From contig CALUGP010000003.1 of NCBI GenBank assembly GCA_944320195.1, positions 62,001 to 126,000 on the forward strand: DNA of 64,000 nt, written 5' to 3'. The translations under genes were made by a program, and so were the position numbers. Source of the DNA: an uncultured Prevotella sp. (GTDB taxonomy: Bacteria > Bacteroidota > Bacteroidia > Bacteroidales > Bacteroidaceae). A model generated the notes under the pieces. The model did not search any database. It worked only from the letters and a program-made list of their open reading frames with translations, and was not told where the DNA came from. This document shows, one piece after another, positions 16,880 through 25,959 of the stretch (the first letter of the stretch is position 1; the number at the start of each line of letters is the position of its first letter).

Positions 16880-17017
16880 TCAGCTCATCATTGCCACGAT
16901 AAGGAATACCACTGCGAGCGCCACGAGTGCCGCAAATATCCATGCTATCACTTTCTTTGCCTGTCTCTCTTGCTGTGCCTCGCGCTGAGCGTGGCGTGCT
17001 TTGCTTTTCTGACTCAT
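16880..17017 (-). CDS. Small 45-residue single-pass membrane protein
   Basis: A short frame starts at the ATG at 17017 and ends with TGA at 16880-16882. The product starts MSQKSKARHAQREAQQERQA, a very basic helix, and ends in a single hydrophobic segment of about 20 residues (VIAWIFAALVALAVVFLIVAM). It sits 44 bp after prfB and six bases before the CYTH gene, all on the minus strand. The tight spacing and clean charge pattern support a real gene. The function is unknown. Confidence 0.7.
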   Translation of the reverse strand: MSQKSKARHAQREAQQERQAKKVIAWIFAALVALAVVFLIVAMMS

Positions 17018-17061
17018 AGTTATTATGTGTTTAAGTTAAGGTTTCTTGTTCTTCTTCAAAG

Positions 17062-18183
17062 TCAATCTTCGTCGTTTACAGGGAACTCCATGAGGTATGC
17101 CTTGATGAAACCGTCAATCTTGCCGTCCATCACCGCGTCGACGTCTGTGGTCTGGTAGCCCGTGCGGTGGTCTTTTACGCGGCGGTCGTCGAAGACATAG
17201 CTGCGTATCTGGCTGCCCCATTCTATCTTCTTCTTGCCCGCCTCTATCTTGGCTTGGGCCTCGAGACGCTTCTTCATCGCCCGGTCATACAGTTGTGATT
17301 TCAGGAGTCGCATGGCGTTGTTCCGGTTCTCCAGCTGCTTTCGGCTTTCTGTGTTTTCAATCAAGATTTCCTCCTCTTCGCCGGTGTCTGGGTCTACATA
17401 CTGGTAGCGCAGGCGCACTCCGGTCTCCACCTTGTTGACGTTCTGGCCGCCGGCTCCGCCCGAACGGAAAAGGTCCCAGCTTACTTTCGATGGGTCTACG
17501 TAAACTTCGATGGTGTCGTCGACGAGCGGACTGACGAACACGCTGGCGAAACTCGTCATGCGTTTGCCCTGCGCGTTGAACGGCGACACGCGCACAAGGC
17601 GGTGCACTCCGTTCTCGCTCTTGAGGTAACCGTAGGCGTATTCGCCGCCTTCTATCTCCATCGTGACGCTCTTTATGCCGGCTTCGTCGCCTTCCTGGAT
17701 GTTGCTTATGGTCACTTTATGCCCGTGGGCTTCGGCCCATCGCATGTACATTCGCATGAGCATCTGCGCCCAGTCCTGGCTCTCGGTTCCTCCGGCACCG
17801 CTGTTTATCTTAAGAACGCAGTCCATGGGGTCTTCCTTCTGGCGCAGCATGTTCTTGAGTTCAAGGTCTTCGATGGCGTGAACGGCCTTTTCGTAGTCGT
17901 CGTCCACTTCTTCTTCCGTAACCATCTGGTCGTGGTAGAAGTCGAAAGCCAGCTGCAGTTCGTCGGCCAATGTGCGCACTTCTTTGTATCCGTCTACCCA
18001 TCGGCGTATGCCTTTCACCTTTTTCATCTGCTCCTGTGCTGCGGCGGGGTCGTCCCAGAAGTCGGGCGCCTGGGTGCGCAGTTCCTCTTCTTCGAGTTCT
18101 ATTTTCTTCTTGTCTATGTCAAGATAGCGGTGCAGCGCGTCGGCGCGCTCCATCACATCTTTTAGCTGTTCTGCTGTTATCAT
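17062..18183 (-). CDS. prfB: Peptide chain release factor 2, single continuous frame
   Basis: This 373-residue factor ends translation at UGA and UAA codons in the ribosome. The stop-recognition tripeptide SPF (in RVSPFNAQG, near residue 200) identifies RF2 rather than RF1. GGQ near residue 245 (SGGAGGQNVNK) drives peptide release. The frame is uninterrupted from MITAEQLKDV; the junction corresponding to the E. coli frameshift site reads ...HRYLDIDKKK with no in-frame UGA. Autoregulation by frameshifting is therefore absent. Confidence 0.95.
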   Translation of the reverse strand: MITAEQLKDVMERADALHRYLDIDKKKIELEEEELRTQAPDFWDDPAAAQEQMKKVKGIRRWVDGYKEVRTLADELQLAFDFYHDQMVTEEEVDDDYEKAVHAIEDLELKNMLRQKEDPMDCVLKINSGAGGTESQDWAQMLMRMYMRWAEAHGHKVTISNIQEGDEAGIKSVTMEIEGGEYAYGYLKSENGVHRLVRVSPFNAQGKRMTSFASVFVSPLVDDTIEVYVDPSKVSWDLFRSGGAGGQNVNKVETGVRLRYQYVDPDTGEEEEILIENTESRKQLENRNNAMRLLKSQLYDRAMKKRLEAQAKIEAGKKKIEWGSQIRSYVFDDRRVKDHRTGYQTTDVDAVMDGKIDGFIKAYLMEFPVNDED

Positions 18184-18238
18184 TTGTTTTATTGTTATGC
18201 GTTTGTCGGGTCTTGCGGTTATGCGGTTTGTCTTTATG

Positions 18239-18342
18239 GATAGGCCCGATGGGGGCTGATGTGCCGGATGAGCCTGATGCGCCTGGCTTGCAACCCCTTG
18301 AAGCTAATCAAGCTCCCTCCCTTGGGTAGGTATGGGGTGGGG
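18239..18342. repeat. 9-bp word tract W3 followed by CTCCCTCCC element G3
   Basis: Five 9-bp words (ATAGGCCCG ... GATGCGCCT) at 18239-18285 are followed by AAGCTCCCTCCCTTGGG...GGGGTGGGG at 18309-18342. The latter touches the fadD-like stop codon. Confidence 0.65.
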
Positions 18343-20178
18343 TCATGACGTTTCGGATTGGGTGTCCGCCTCTTCTTCGTACATCTTCTCTATTTCCCTC
18401 GCGTAGTTCTTGGCGAGCACTTTGCGCCTGATTTTCAGCGTGTTGGTAAGCTCTCCGCGTTCCATTGTGAAGTGGTCGGGCAGCAGGGTGAAGCGTTTTA
18501 TCTTCTCGTAGCTTGCCAGTTGCTGTTGCAGGGTCTCTATGCGTTCGGCCATCATCTCGTGGATTTGCGGGTCGGCGCACAGCTCTTCGCGCGAGGAGAA
18601 GGTTATGGCGTGCCTGCCGGCGTATTCTTCGAGCAGGGCGTAGTCCGGTATTATGAGGGCGGAGACGAACTTGCGCTGGTCGGCTATGACGGCTATCTGG
18701 TCTATGAACTTGTCCACTATGAGCTTCGACTCTATCATCTGCGGCGCGATGTATTTGCCGTTTGACGTTTTGAACAGGTCTTTTATCCTGTCTTTCAGGA
18801 ACAGTTCGCCGTTCTTTATGTAGCCTGAGTCGCCAGTGTGGAAGTATCCTTCCTCGTCGAAAACCTGCTTGTTGAGTTCCTCGCGGTGGTAGTATCCCTT
18901 GGTTACGGTGGGGCCTTTGAGCAGAATCTCGTCGTCCTCGCCGAACTTTATGTCAAGTTCTTTGATTGGCCTTCCCACCGAGCCGACGGTGAACGGCCGT
19001 CCGCGGCGGTCGCACGACACGGTGGCGAGGCTCTCGGTAAGCCCGTAACCGACTATCATGCAGATGCCTATGCTGTGTACGAATTCCTCTATCTCTGGCG
19101 ACACGGTGGCTCCGGCCGTCGGGAATATGTTGGGGTGGTCAAGCCCCAGTTCGTTCCTTACTATCTTGAACAGCGTGCGGTGCATCAGGGCGTACTTCAT
19201 CCTGAGCGACAGCGGCGGGCGCTTGCCCCTCGCCAGGTATTCTATGTTGTGCCGCCGGCCTATGGCCCAGGCCTTGCGCAGCAGCTTTTGCTGGGCTGGC
19301 GTGGCGCGGTCGATGCGGTCGGTCACTTCGGCGTAGACTTTCTCCCAGAACCTCGGCACGGCCGACATGCACGTGGGGCGCGTCTCGCGCATGGCCTGTT
19401 GTATTTCCTTCGGGTTGGTGTTGACCACTATCTCGGCGCCCATCTCCATGCTGAGTATGAGCCATGCGCGCTCGAAGATGTGCGTCATGGGCAGGAAGTC
19501 CATCACCCTGTCGCTCTCGCGCACGGGTATTATCTTGCCGTTGGCCTCCATGGCGGCGTGGTATTGGCCGTAGGTGAGCATCACGCCTTTGCTCTCGCCG
19601 GTGGTTCCGCTGGTGTAGAGGATGTTGCAGAGGTCGTCGTCGTTGGCCTCGCCGTACAGCTTTTCCACCTCCGACTGGCGCGGACTGTTGCTGCCCAGGG
19701 TGAGAAAGTCGTCGAAGTAGATTGTCGACTTGTCGGCGGGGTTGATTTCCACGCGGCGGTCGAAGACTATTATCCTCTCCAGGGTGTGGCAGTGGGCGAA
19801 CACCCTGCGGGCCTTGTCATACTGCTCTTGCTCGCCCACGAAGAGCACGCGTATCTGCGCGTCGCAGATCATGTACTGTATCTGTTGCTCGCTGCTCGTG
19901 GCGTAGAAGGGCACGGTGACTGCCCTGATGCCGAACGCGCCGAAGTCGGTGAAGAGGTATTCCACGCAGTTTTGGGAGAACACTCCCACGTTCTCCTGCA
20001 CCTGTATGCCGATGTTGAGCATGGCGTTGGATACGTGGCGCACCTTGCGCGAGAAGTCGCGCCATGAGGCCGACTTCCATTTCGTGCCGCCGAAGTCGCG
20101 GTAGATGAGCGCGCGGCGGTTTCCGTATTTCTCGGCTTGCTTGTGTATAAGCACCGACAGGTGGCATTTTGTCTGCAT
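18343..20178 (-). CDS. Long-chain fatty acid--CoA ligase (AMP-binding)
   Basis: This is a 611-residue adenylate-forming enzyme that activates long-chain fatty acids with ATP and CoA at the cytoplasmic membrane. The AMP-binding signature LYTSGTTGESKGVMLT is near residue 188. The later YGLTE motif (GYGLTESLATVS), the TGD motif (YFHTGDSGYIK) and KDRIKDLFKTSNGKYI, which carries the hinge and catalytic lysine region, are all present. The length fits the FadD/FAA1-like group of Bacteroidetes. A -7 element (TATTTTTG) lies at 20219-20226 on the minus strand. Confidence 0.93.
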   Translation of the reverse strand: MQTKCHLSVLIHKQAEKYGNRRALIYRDFGGTKWKSASWRDFSRKVRHVSNAMLNIGIQVQENVGVFSQNCVEYLFTDFGAFGIRAVTVPFYATSSEQQIQYMICDAQIRVLFVGEQEQYDKARRVFAHCHTLERIIVFDRRVEINPADKSTIYFDDFLTLGSNSPRQSEVEKLYGEANDDDLCNILYTSGTTGESKGVMLTYGQYHAAMEANGKIIPVRESDRVMDFLPMTHIFERAWLILSMEMGAEIVVNTNPKEIQQAMRETRPTCMSAVPRFWEKVYAEVTDRIDRATPAQQKLLRKAWAIGRRHNIEYLARGKRPPLSLRMKYALMHRTLFKIVRNELGLDHPNIFPTAGATVSPEIEEFVHSIGICMIVGYGLTESLATVSCDRRGRPFTVGSVGRPIKELDIKFGEDDEILLKGPTVTKGYYHREELNKQVFDEEGYFHTGDSGYIKNGELFLKDRIKDLFKTSNGKYIAPQMIESKLIVDKFIDQIAVIADQRKFVSALIIPDYALLEEYAGRHAITFSSREELCADPQIHEMMAERIETLQQQLASYEKIKRFTLLPDHFTMERGELTNTLKIRRKVLAKNYAREIEKMYEEEADTQSETS

Positions 20179-20218
20179 ACGGCGTGTCGTTTTTTAAGGG
20201 TTGGTCCGTTGCCTTATG

Positions 20219-20226
20219 CAAAAATA
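20219..20226 (-). promoter_or_regulatory. -7 promoter element of the acyl-CoA ligase gene
   Basis: The minus strand reads TATTTTTG, giving a leader of roughly 35 nt. Confidence 0.55.
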
Positions 20227-20314
20227 GCATAAATATCGAAAAGCGCAAAACAATGTATGATTTATTTTGCGGCCGCCATTCCCACTGCCGTCGGGCATGT
20301 GTATGGCGCTGTCT

Positions 20315-20443
20315 GGTAACTTGTTGATAGCCAGTGTGTTACGCGTCGCGTTGCAAAAGACCGTCTTTTACGTTCTGAAAGACGGCCTTTTACACGACAA
20401 AAGACGGCCTTTCGCAGCGCGAAAAGCCGTCTTTTGCAATCTG
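20315..20443. repeat. 22-bp-period repeat array 5 with palindromic tail
   Basis: The tail lies on the left (20315-20341, GTAAC...GTTAC). Units start at 20356, 20378, 20400 and 20422 in the order R-F-F-R (R is AAAGGCCGTCTTT-like, F its complement). The array lies just behind the lipoprotein stop. Confidence 0.85.
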
Positions 20444-20467
20444 TGCGGCCGTGGGTCGGCGCTCAGT

Positions 20468-21094
20468 TTATTCGTGCAGGGTCACTTTGCCGCTGTCGTC
20501 GACAGTGTAGCGCAGCTCGTAGAACACGATGGAAGTCTGTCCGGCGTTCGACACCGTCTCCTTCCCCTCCTCAACGACGTTGAGCACCAGTTCAATGGCT
20601 TCGCTGTCATAAGTGTTCATCGAGAAGCGGCCAAGCGACTTGAACTTGTATCCCTTGGGTATCATTGCCTTCGCGTCTTCTATGACTTTGGTTATTTTCG
20701 CCGCGTCGGTTTTCTCCAGGTCGAGCGCGGGATACTCCTTCGGATCCTTGTATTTGTCGCCTTTGGCGAAGCTTGTGTCGTCAAGGTCGCCTGCCTTCCA
20801 CCCCAACTGGGCGCTGAACGACTGCTGCCACGCCTTGCCGTCATTGTCGATCATGTAGAAGCGTATCGACGAAACCTTGCCCGTAAGTTCGTCTTTCCCG
20901 ATGCCTTCGCTCCAGTCCACCGACACGATTTTCCACTTCGACGGGTCGAAGTTGGCCTTGGCCAGCTCCTTTGCCTTCTCGAACACTTCTGGCGAGTCGG
21001 TCTTCATGCCGCCCAGCTTGGACGCCACGTCGCCGCACGATGCCATCACCAAGGCCGCAAGGCCCAACAGTAAAACTTTTGATTTCTTGAACAT
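20468..21094 (-). CDS. Predicted lipoprotein of unknown function
   Basis: This 208-residue protein has a lipoprotein signal peptide: MFKKSKVLLLGLAALVMASC with cysteine at position 20 followed by GD. It should be anchored in the envelope. The body is mixed alpha/beta with no motif I recognise; DPSKWKIVSVDWSEGIGKDE and a C-terminal beta-rich stretch (IVFYELRYTVDDSGKVTL) are the clearest features. Its promoter (TAACTTTA, minus strand, 21123-21130) gives a leader near 30 nt. It stands alone. Confidence 0.8.
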   Translation of the reverse strand: MFKKSKVLLLGLAALVMASCGDVASKLGGMKTDSPEVFEKAKELAKANFDPSKWKIVSVDWSEGIGKDELTGKVSSIRFYMIDNDGKAWQQSFSAQLGWKAGDLDDTSFAKGDKYKDPKEYPALDLEKTDAAKITKVIEDAKAMIPKGYKFKSLGRFSMNTYDSEAIELVLNVVEEGKETVSNAGQTSIVFYELRYTVDDSGKVTLHE

Positions 21095-21122
21095 GATGTT
21101 TTGTTTTTATTAATGTTGTACA

Positions 21123-21130
21123 TAAAGTTA
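21123..21130 (-). promoter_or_regulatory. -7 promoter element of the lipoprotein gene
   Basis: The minus strand reads TAACTTTA, a near match to TAnnTTTG. Confidence 0.45.
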
Positions 21131-21317
21131 ACACTTTCCTGTGTCCTGAAAGGGAACCGGAATTGCCGGAAATGCGTTACAAATATAGGCGTTTTATATT
21201 TACCCCCCCCGAAAAATTAACTTTAAATAAGAGAAATAATGCGTTTTTAAGAAGCCGGGATTCCTTTACGCGCTTCAAAATGGAGGCGCACCGTCATGTT
21301 TTCTTGAATATTTTGCG

Positions 21318-21325
21318 TATCTTTG
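21318..21325 (+). promoter_or_regulatory. -7 promoter element of the ArgE-like gene, almost touching the start codon
   Basis: TATCTTTG ends four bases before ATG 21330 and ten before ATG 21336, so the mRNA is likely leaderless or nearly so. Confidence 0.55.
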
Positions 21326-21329
21326 CCAC

Positions 21330-22403
21330 ATGATTATGACGCAAAAAGATTATCTTGAAGATGCCGTCGGGCTGTTGCGGCGGCTCGTTTCCACGCCTTC
21401 GGTAAGCCGTGACGAGGCCGCCGCGGCCTCTGTCGTTGAGGCCAAACTGGTCTGCTGCGACTTCATGCCGCGGCGCGTGGGCAACAACGTGTGGGCCGTA
21501 AGCCCTCATTATGACAACGGGAAGCCTACGCTGCTGCTCAACGCGCATGTAGACACGGTGAAGCCCGTGGCCTCTTGGACGCGCGACCCGTTCTCGCCCG
21601 ACATCGTGGACGGCCGCCTCTACGGCCTGGGCAGCAACGACTGCGGCGGCGGACTGGTGGCCCTCATGCAGGCGTTCCGCCACCTGTCGCAGCGTGAGCA
21701 GCCGTACAATCTTGTATATCTGGCCTCCGCCGAAGAGGAAGTTTCGGGACAAAACGGCATCAGCCGCGCCCTGCCATTGCTGCCGAGAATCGACATGGCG
21801 ATAGTTGGCGAGCCAACGGGCATGCAGCCGGCCGTGGCCGAAAAGGGGCTGATGGTGGTCGACGCGGTGGCCCGCGGACGGTCGGGGCACGCCGCTAGGG
21901 GCGAGGGTGTCAACGCGATATACGCCGCGCTTGACGACATCGAGTGGCTGCGCTCGTACAGTTTTGAGCGTGTCAGCCCCATGCTCGGCCCCACACTGGC
22001 CACCGTCACGATAATAAACGCCGGCACGCAGCACAACGTGGTGCCCGACGAATGCCGCTTCACAATCGACATAAGGACTAATGAAAATTACAGGAACGAG
22101 GACGTTTTCGAGTTTCTTAAGACCAGGATGAAAAGCGAGTTGCACGCACGCTCGTTCCGCCTGTCGTCCTCCGGCATAGCGATGGACAACCCCATTGTGG
22201 GCCGTTGCATGGCGATGGGCATGCGCCCGTTCGGCTCGCCCACGCTCTCCGACCAGGCCCTTATGCCCTTCCCGTCGCTGAAGCTGGGCCCGGGAGAGTC
22301 AAGCCGCTCTCACTCGGCCGACGAATATATCTGCATTAAGGAAATTGACGATGCGATACAGACGTACATCAATTTGCTTGACGGGCAATGTATATGTCAG
22401 TAA
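21330..22403 (+). CDS. M20-family deacylase, acetylornithine deacetylase (ArgE)-like
   Basis: This is a 357-residue dinuclear zinc hydrolase (355 if it starts at 21336). Metal and catalytic residues are seen in LLNAHVDTVKP (H, D), GLGSNDCGGG (D), SAEEEVSG (EE) and GEPTG, with the dimerisation domain between. The terminal HSADEYI motif closes the site. The likely role is removing the acyl group from N-acyl-ornithine in arginine synthesis. Some Bacteroidetes use N-succinyl intermediates, so desuccinylation is equally possible. No other arg gene lies nearby. Confidence 0.85.
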   Translation: MIMTQKDYLEDAVGLLRRLVSTPSVSRDEAAAASVVEAKLVCCDFMPRRVGNNVWAVSPHYDNGKPTLLLNAHVDTVKPVASWTRDPFSPDIVDGRLYGLGSNDCGGGLVALMQAFRHLSQREQPYNLVYLASAEEEVSGQNGISRALPLLPRIDMAIVGEPTGMQPAVAEKGLMVVDAVARGRSGHAARGEGVNAIYAALDDIEWLRSYSFERVSPMLGPTLATVTIINAGTQHNVVPDECRFTIDIRTNENYRNEDVFEFLKTRMKSELHARSFRLSSSGIAMDNPIVGRCMAMGMRPFGSPTLSDQALMPFPSLKLGPGESSRSHSADEYICIKEIDDAIQTYINLLDGQCICQ

Positions 22404-22587
22404 ACACCCGCCTCAGTCCTCCCAAGAGATGGAGCTTAATATGCTGTTATGGGTGATTTCAAATGTGTTCAATCCACGTATTAAAATAAGAAAGCCGCCA
22501 AGACATTACGTTTTGGCGGCTTTCTTATACTTGATTCCACAACGGTAGCCACGCTCCCTCCCTTCGGGAGGGCTGGGGTGGGTGTTT
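22403..22587. repeat. Paired CTCCCTCCC/GGGTGGGTGT element G4 with inner hairpin
   Basis: The outer arms are 22403-22439 and 22551-22587. Inside is a perfect 15-bp hairpin, 22487-22501 with 22513-22527 (TAAGAAAGCCGCCAA and complement). It lies between convergent argE-like and korB and could terminate both. Confidence 0.8.
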
Positions 22588-23590
22588 ATTTCACTTCCCA
22601 AGTGTCGTTGGTCTCAAGCAGTTCGGCGAAGTTGTGATACTTCTTCTTTCCCTTCACTTCCTCTATCTGCTCGTGAACGGCGGCCTCGTAGGTGGGAGCC
22701 TCCACGTCGCGGATGACGCCCAGCGCCACGGGGAAGCCGTGCTCGTTGTCCATCATGGCCAGTTTCAGTTGCAGGGTGTTGTCCAGGCAGTGCGCGTCGT
22801 GCACCAGGATGTCGTCCAATGTAACGCCGTTCTCGCCTATCTTCACCACCTTCAGGCCGAAGCCTTCCTGCATCAGGCCGTACTCGTTGTTCTCTCCGAA
22901 CACCAAGGGCTGGCCGTGGCGCACGTAGATCGCGTTCTTTGCGCGGCCCTCCTTCTTGTAGATGGAGTCATAGCAGCCGTTGTTGAAGATGACGCAGTTC
23001 TGCAGAATCTCGCACACCGAGGCGCCCTTGTGGTAATAGGCTGCCTTCAGTATGTCGACGGTTCCCTCTGCGTCGGTGGCTACGGCGCGTGCGAAGAAGT
23101 GCCCCCTTGCGCCGAAACACAGCTCAGCCGGCAGGAACGGGTCTTCCACTGTGCCGTAAGGCGATGACTTGCTGACGAAGCCGCGCGGCGACGTTGGCGA
23201 GTACTGGCCTTTCGTAAGGCCGTAGATGCGGTTGTTGAGCAGCACCATGTTCAGGTCGATGTTGCGGCGCATGGCATGGATGAAGTGATTGCCGCCGATG
23301 GCGAGGCCGTCTCCGTCGCCGCTTATCTGCCATATCGTGAGGTCCGGATTGGCCACTTTCGCGCCCGTGGCGATGGCCGCGGCGCGCCCGTGTATGGTCT
23401 GCATGGCGTATGTGTTGACGTAATACGGCAGTCGGCTTGAGCACCCGATGCCTGAAATCACGGCTGTCTGGTAAGGCGGCACGCCGATTTCCGCCATCGC
23501 CTTGTGGAGCGAAGCCAGGAAGAAGTGGTCTCCGCAACCGGGACACCAGCGCGGTTGTCCCTTCTTATAATCTTGTGCAGTGTAACTCAT
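22586..23590 (-). CDS. korB: 2-oxoacid:ferredoxin oxidoreductase, beta subunit
   Basis: This 334-residue subunit binds thiamine diphosphate and iron-sulfur. CPGCGDH at residues 16-22 and GCSSR supply cluster cysteines; the TPP motif is GDGDGLAIGGNHFIHAMRRN with the NNRIYGLTKGQ loop. With KorA it oxidises 2-oxoglutarate (or a branched-chain or pyruvate relative) to acyl-CoA and reduces ferredoxin. I chose the ATG at 23590 (MSYTAQDYKKGQ); the frame extends to 23707 through a 9-bp word tract, which is not coding. korA lies upstream. Confidence 0.92.
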   Translation of the reverse strand: MSYTAQDYKKGQPRWCPGCGDHFFLASLHKAMAEIGVPPYQTAVISGIGCSSRLPYYVNTYAMQTIHGRAAAIATGAKVANPDLTIWQISGDGDGLAIGGNHFIHAMRRNIDLNMVLLNNRIYGLTKGQYSPTSPRGFVSKSSPYGTVEDPFLPAELCFGARGHFFARAVATDAEGTVDILKAAYYHKGASVCEILQNCVIFNNGCYDSIYKKEGRAKNAIYVRHGQPLVFGENNEYGLMQEGFGLKVVKIGENGVTLDDILVHDAHCLDNTLQLKLAMMDNEHGFPVALGVIRDVEAPTYEAAVHEQIEEVKGKKKYHNFAELLETNDTWEVK

Positions 23591-23672
23591 TGCTTGTATG
23601 TTTTTGGAAGTTGAAGACTTTAAAGGAGTCAGGGCTGTTAACGGCAATATCTTTGTCGGTCGTTCCTTGTGA

Positions 23673-23705
23673 TGAGCCTGATTAGCCAAATAGGCCAAAT
23701 AAGCC
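23673..23705. repeat. 9-bp-period word tract W4
   Basis: Nearly four words of the form GATTAGCCA / AATAGGCCA / AATAAGCCA lie in the korA-korB spacer. The rest of the spacer (23716-23790) carries AATTCTTAACTCTTAATT-type wording as in hairpin H4. Confidence 0.55.
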
Positions 23706-23774
23706 ACTACTAAACTTTCAAATCACTTCCACTTACTATTTTACTCCTTCTTTCCTTCACTCCTGATTAAATTC

Positions 23775-25625
23775 TTAACTCTTAATTATCTTAGTGAACG
23801 CCTTTACGAGTTCTTCCACAACGAAGGGCTGGCCTTTCACTTGGTTGAACTGGTAGGGGGCGAAGTCGTCGATCTTCATGCGCAGGTATCCGGCGAACTG
23901 GCCGAGATTCTGCTCGGCTACGACCACCTTTTTATACTTTGTCAGCACAGAGGCGGTGTTCTTGGGCAGTGGGTTGATGTAGCTGAAGTGGGCCAGCGCC
24001 ACTTTGTGGCCTGCGTTTCTCATCTCCGTCATAGCCGAATACAGATGGCCGAAGGTGCCTCCGAAGCCCACGATGAGCAGGTCTGCGTCGTCTGCGTCGC
24101 CAAGAACCTCAAGGTCGGGCACAGGTATCTTGAACACCTTTAGCGCACGCAGGCGGCACATCTTGTCGTGGTTCTCGGGGTCGGTGGATATGGCTCCGGT
24201 GTTGCCGTCTTTCTCGAGGCCACCCAGTATGTGCTCGTAGCCCTCTTGTCCGGGTATTGCCCAGTAGCGCACGCCGGTCTCCGGGTCGCGCTGGTAGGGC
24301 GTGTAGTGTCCTTTCTGGTCGGGAGTGACATAGTGCGGATGTATTTCAGGCAGCTCGTCGATGTCCGGCAGCTTCCACGCTCCCGAACCGTTGGCCACGA
24401 AGGCGTCGGTGAGCAGCACCACGGGGGTGAGATGCTCCAGCGCTATCTTGGCCGCGGCGTAGACCGCGTCGAAGCAGTTGGTTGGGCTGGTGGCGGCTAT
24501 CACGGGCATGGGCGACTCGCCGTTGCGGCCGAAGAGGGCCTGCAGCAGGTCGGTCTGTTCGCTCTTTGTGGGCAGGCCAGTGGACGGTCCGCCGCGTTGC
24601 ACGTCGATTACCACGAGCGGCAACTCGTCGATTACTGCCAGGTTCATTGCCTCAGACTTGAGGCAGATGCCCGGTCCTGAAGTGGAAGTTGCGGCCAACG
24701 CGCCGGCGAACGAGGCTCCTATGGCGCTTGCGCAGCCTGAAATCTCGTCTTCGCACTGCACGGTCATCACGCCGAGCGACTTGTGCTTGGCCAGTTCGTG
24801 GAGTATGTCGGTGGCCGGCGTGATGGGGTAGGAGCCGAGGTAGAGCTTCAGCCCGGCTTTCTCGGCGGCTGCAATCAGGCCGTATGCGGTGGCCTTGTTG
24901 CCGGTGATGTCCATGTAGCGGCCCTTCACCTTGTTCTTGGACTCGATGCGGTAAGTGGCCGGCACGCTGGCGTGCACGTTGTGCCCGTAGTCGTATCCGG
25001 CGTTGACCACCTTGATGTTGGCCTCGGCTATGGCCGGCTTCTTGTCGAACTTCTCGCGCAGGAAGGCTTCCACGAAGCTTATGTCGCGGTTGAACAGCCA
25101 GCAGACTATGCCGAGCGCGAACATGTTGCGGCATTTCAGTATGGCCTTGTTGTCCATTCCGCTGTCGGCCAGGCAGTCTTTCACCATTTGTGTTATAGGG
25201 CAGGCTACGACGCGGTCGGTGTCGATGCCCATCTCGCCGAGGTAGTCAGGCGTCTTGAACTGCGCCTTCTCGAGGTCTTTCGGCCCGAAGCTGTCTGTGT
25301 CGATGATGATGGTGGCCTGCGGCTTGGCGTACCTGTACTGTGTCTTCAGTGCCGCGGCGTTCATGGCCACGAGCACGTCGCACTTGTCGCCGGGCGTGTA
25401 GGCGCGGCCACTGGCGATGTGTACCTGGAACCCCGACACGCCCGTGAGCGAGCCTTGCGGTGCGCGTATGTCGGCCGGATAGTCGGGAAACGTCGAGATA
25501 CCGTTACCTATCGTAGCCGACACGGTGGAGAAAATGTTTCCGGCGAGCTGCATTCCGTCGCCGGAGTCTCCTGAGAAGCGCACTACGACATCGTCCAATT
25601 GTTTTACTTCCAATTCTTCTGCCAT
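23775..25625 (-). CDS. korA: 2-oxoacid:ferredoxin oxidoreductase, alpha subunit (gamma-alpha fusion)
   Basis: This 616-residue subunit fuses the gamma domain (residues about 1-190, VVVRFSGDSGDGMQLAGNIF) to the alpha domain (LYLGSYPITPATDILHELAKH onward) that completes the active site with KorB. The fusion is the usual KorA form. It probably generates reduced ferredoxin and succinyl-CoA or acyl-CoA in the incomplete anaerobic citric acid cycle. The ATG at 25625 is used; the frame also has a TTG at 25631. The 184-bp gap to korB includes repeat tracts but no clear terminator. Confidence 0.92.
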   Translation of the reverse strand: MAEELEVKQLDDVVVRFSGDSGDGMQLAGNIFSTVSATIGNGISTFPDYPADIRAPQGSLTGVSGFQVHIASGRAYTPGDKCDVLVAMNAAALKTQYRYAKPQATIIIDTDSFGPKDLEKAQFKTPDYLGEMGIDTDRVVACPITQMVKDCLADSGMDNKAILKCRNMFALGIVCWLFNRDISFVEAFLREKFDKKPAIAEANIKVVNAGYDYGHNVHASVPATYRIESKNKVKGRYMDITGNKATAYGLIAAAEKAGLKLYLGSYPITPATDILHELAKHKSLGVMTVQCEDEISGCASAIGASFAGALAATSTSGPGICLKSEAMNLAVIDELPLVVIDVQRGGPSTGLPTKSEQTDLLQALFGRNGESPMPVIAATSPTNCFDAVYAAAKIALEHLTPVVLLTDAFVANGSGAWKLPDIDELPEIHPHYVTPDQKGHYTPYQRDPETGVRYWAIPGQEGYEHILGGLEKDGNTGAISTDPENHDKMCRLRALKVFKIPVPDLEVLGDADDADLLIVGFGGTFGHLYSAMTEMRNAGHKVALAHFSYINPLPKNTASVLTKYKKVVVAEQNLGQFAGYLRMKIDDFAPYQFNQVKGQPFVVEELVKAFTKIIKS

Positions 25626-25959
25626 AATCAAGTGTTTTAGCGTTCGCTTGTTTGTGCTTACATTTTGTAACCTGCCGCCGCCCGGCCGCGCCTTGAAACG
25701 GCTCGGCCGGGCTGTCGGGCGGCGTGAATTCTATCAATTTGCAAAGTTCGGAAAGTTTATTGAATTATCAAAATGTTTTACGGATAAATATTCTTTTTTT
25801 CAGCACAAAACGGTATTTTTACGTTTTGTTTCATGACAAAAAGTCGCAATATCGCCGATATTTGCGATACAAAGAAAGGCAGACGGCGGTTTGGATTGAC
25901 TCTTGTCGCGAAAAGCCCAGTGCCCGTTCCACCTTGGCATTTCGCGTCCTTCCGTCTCG

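Noticed and set aside
18838-20067. 409-residue open frame opposite the acyl-CoA ligase gene
   Set aside because: A shadow of the AMP-binding gene, with histidine/valine-rich low-information sequence and no start signals.
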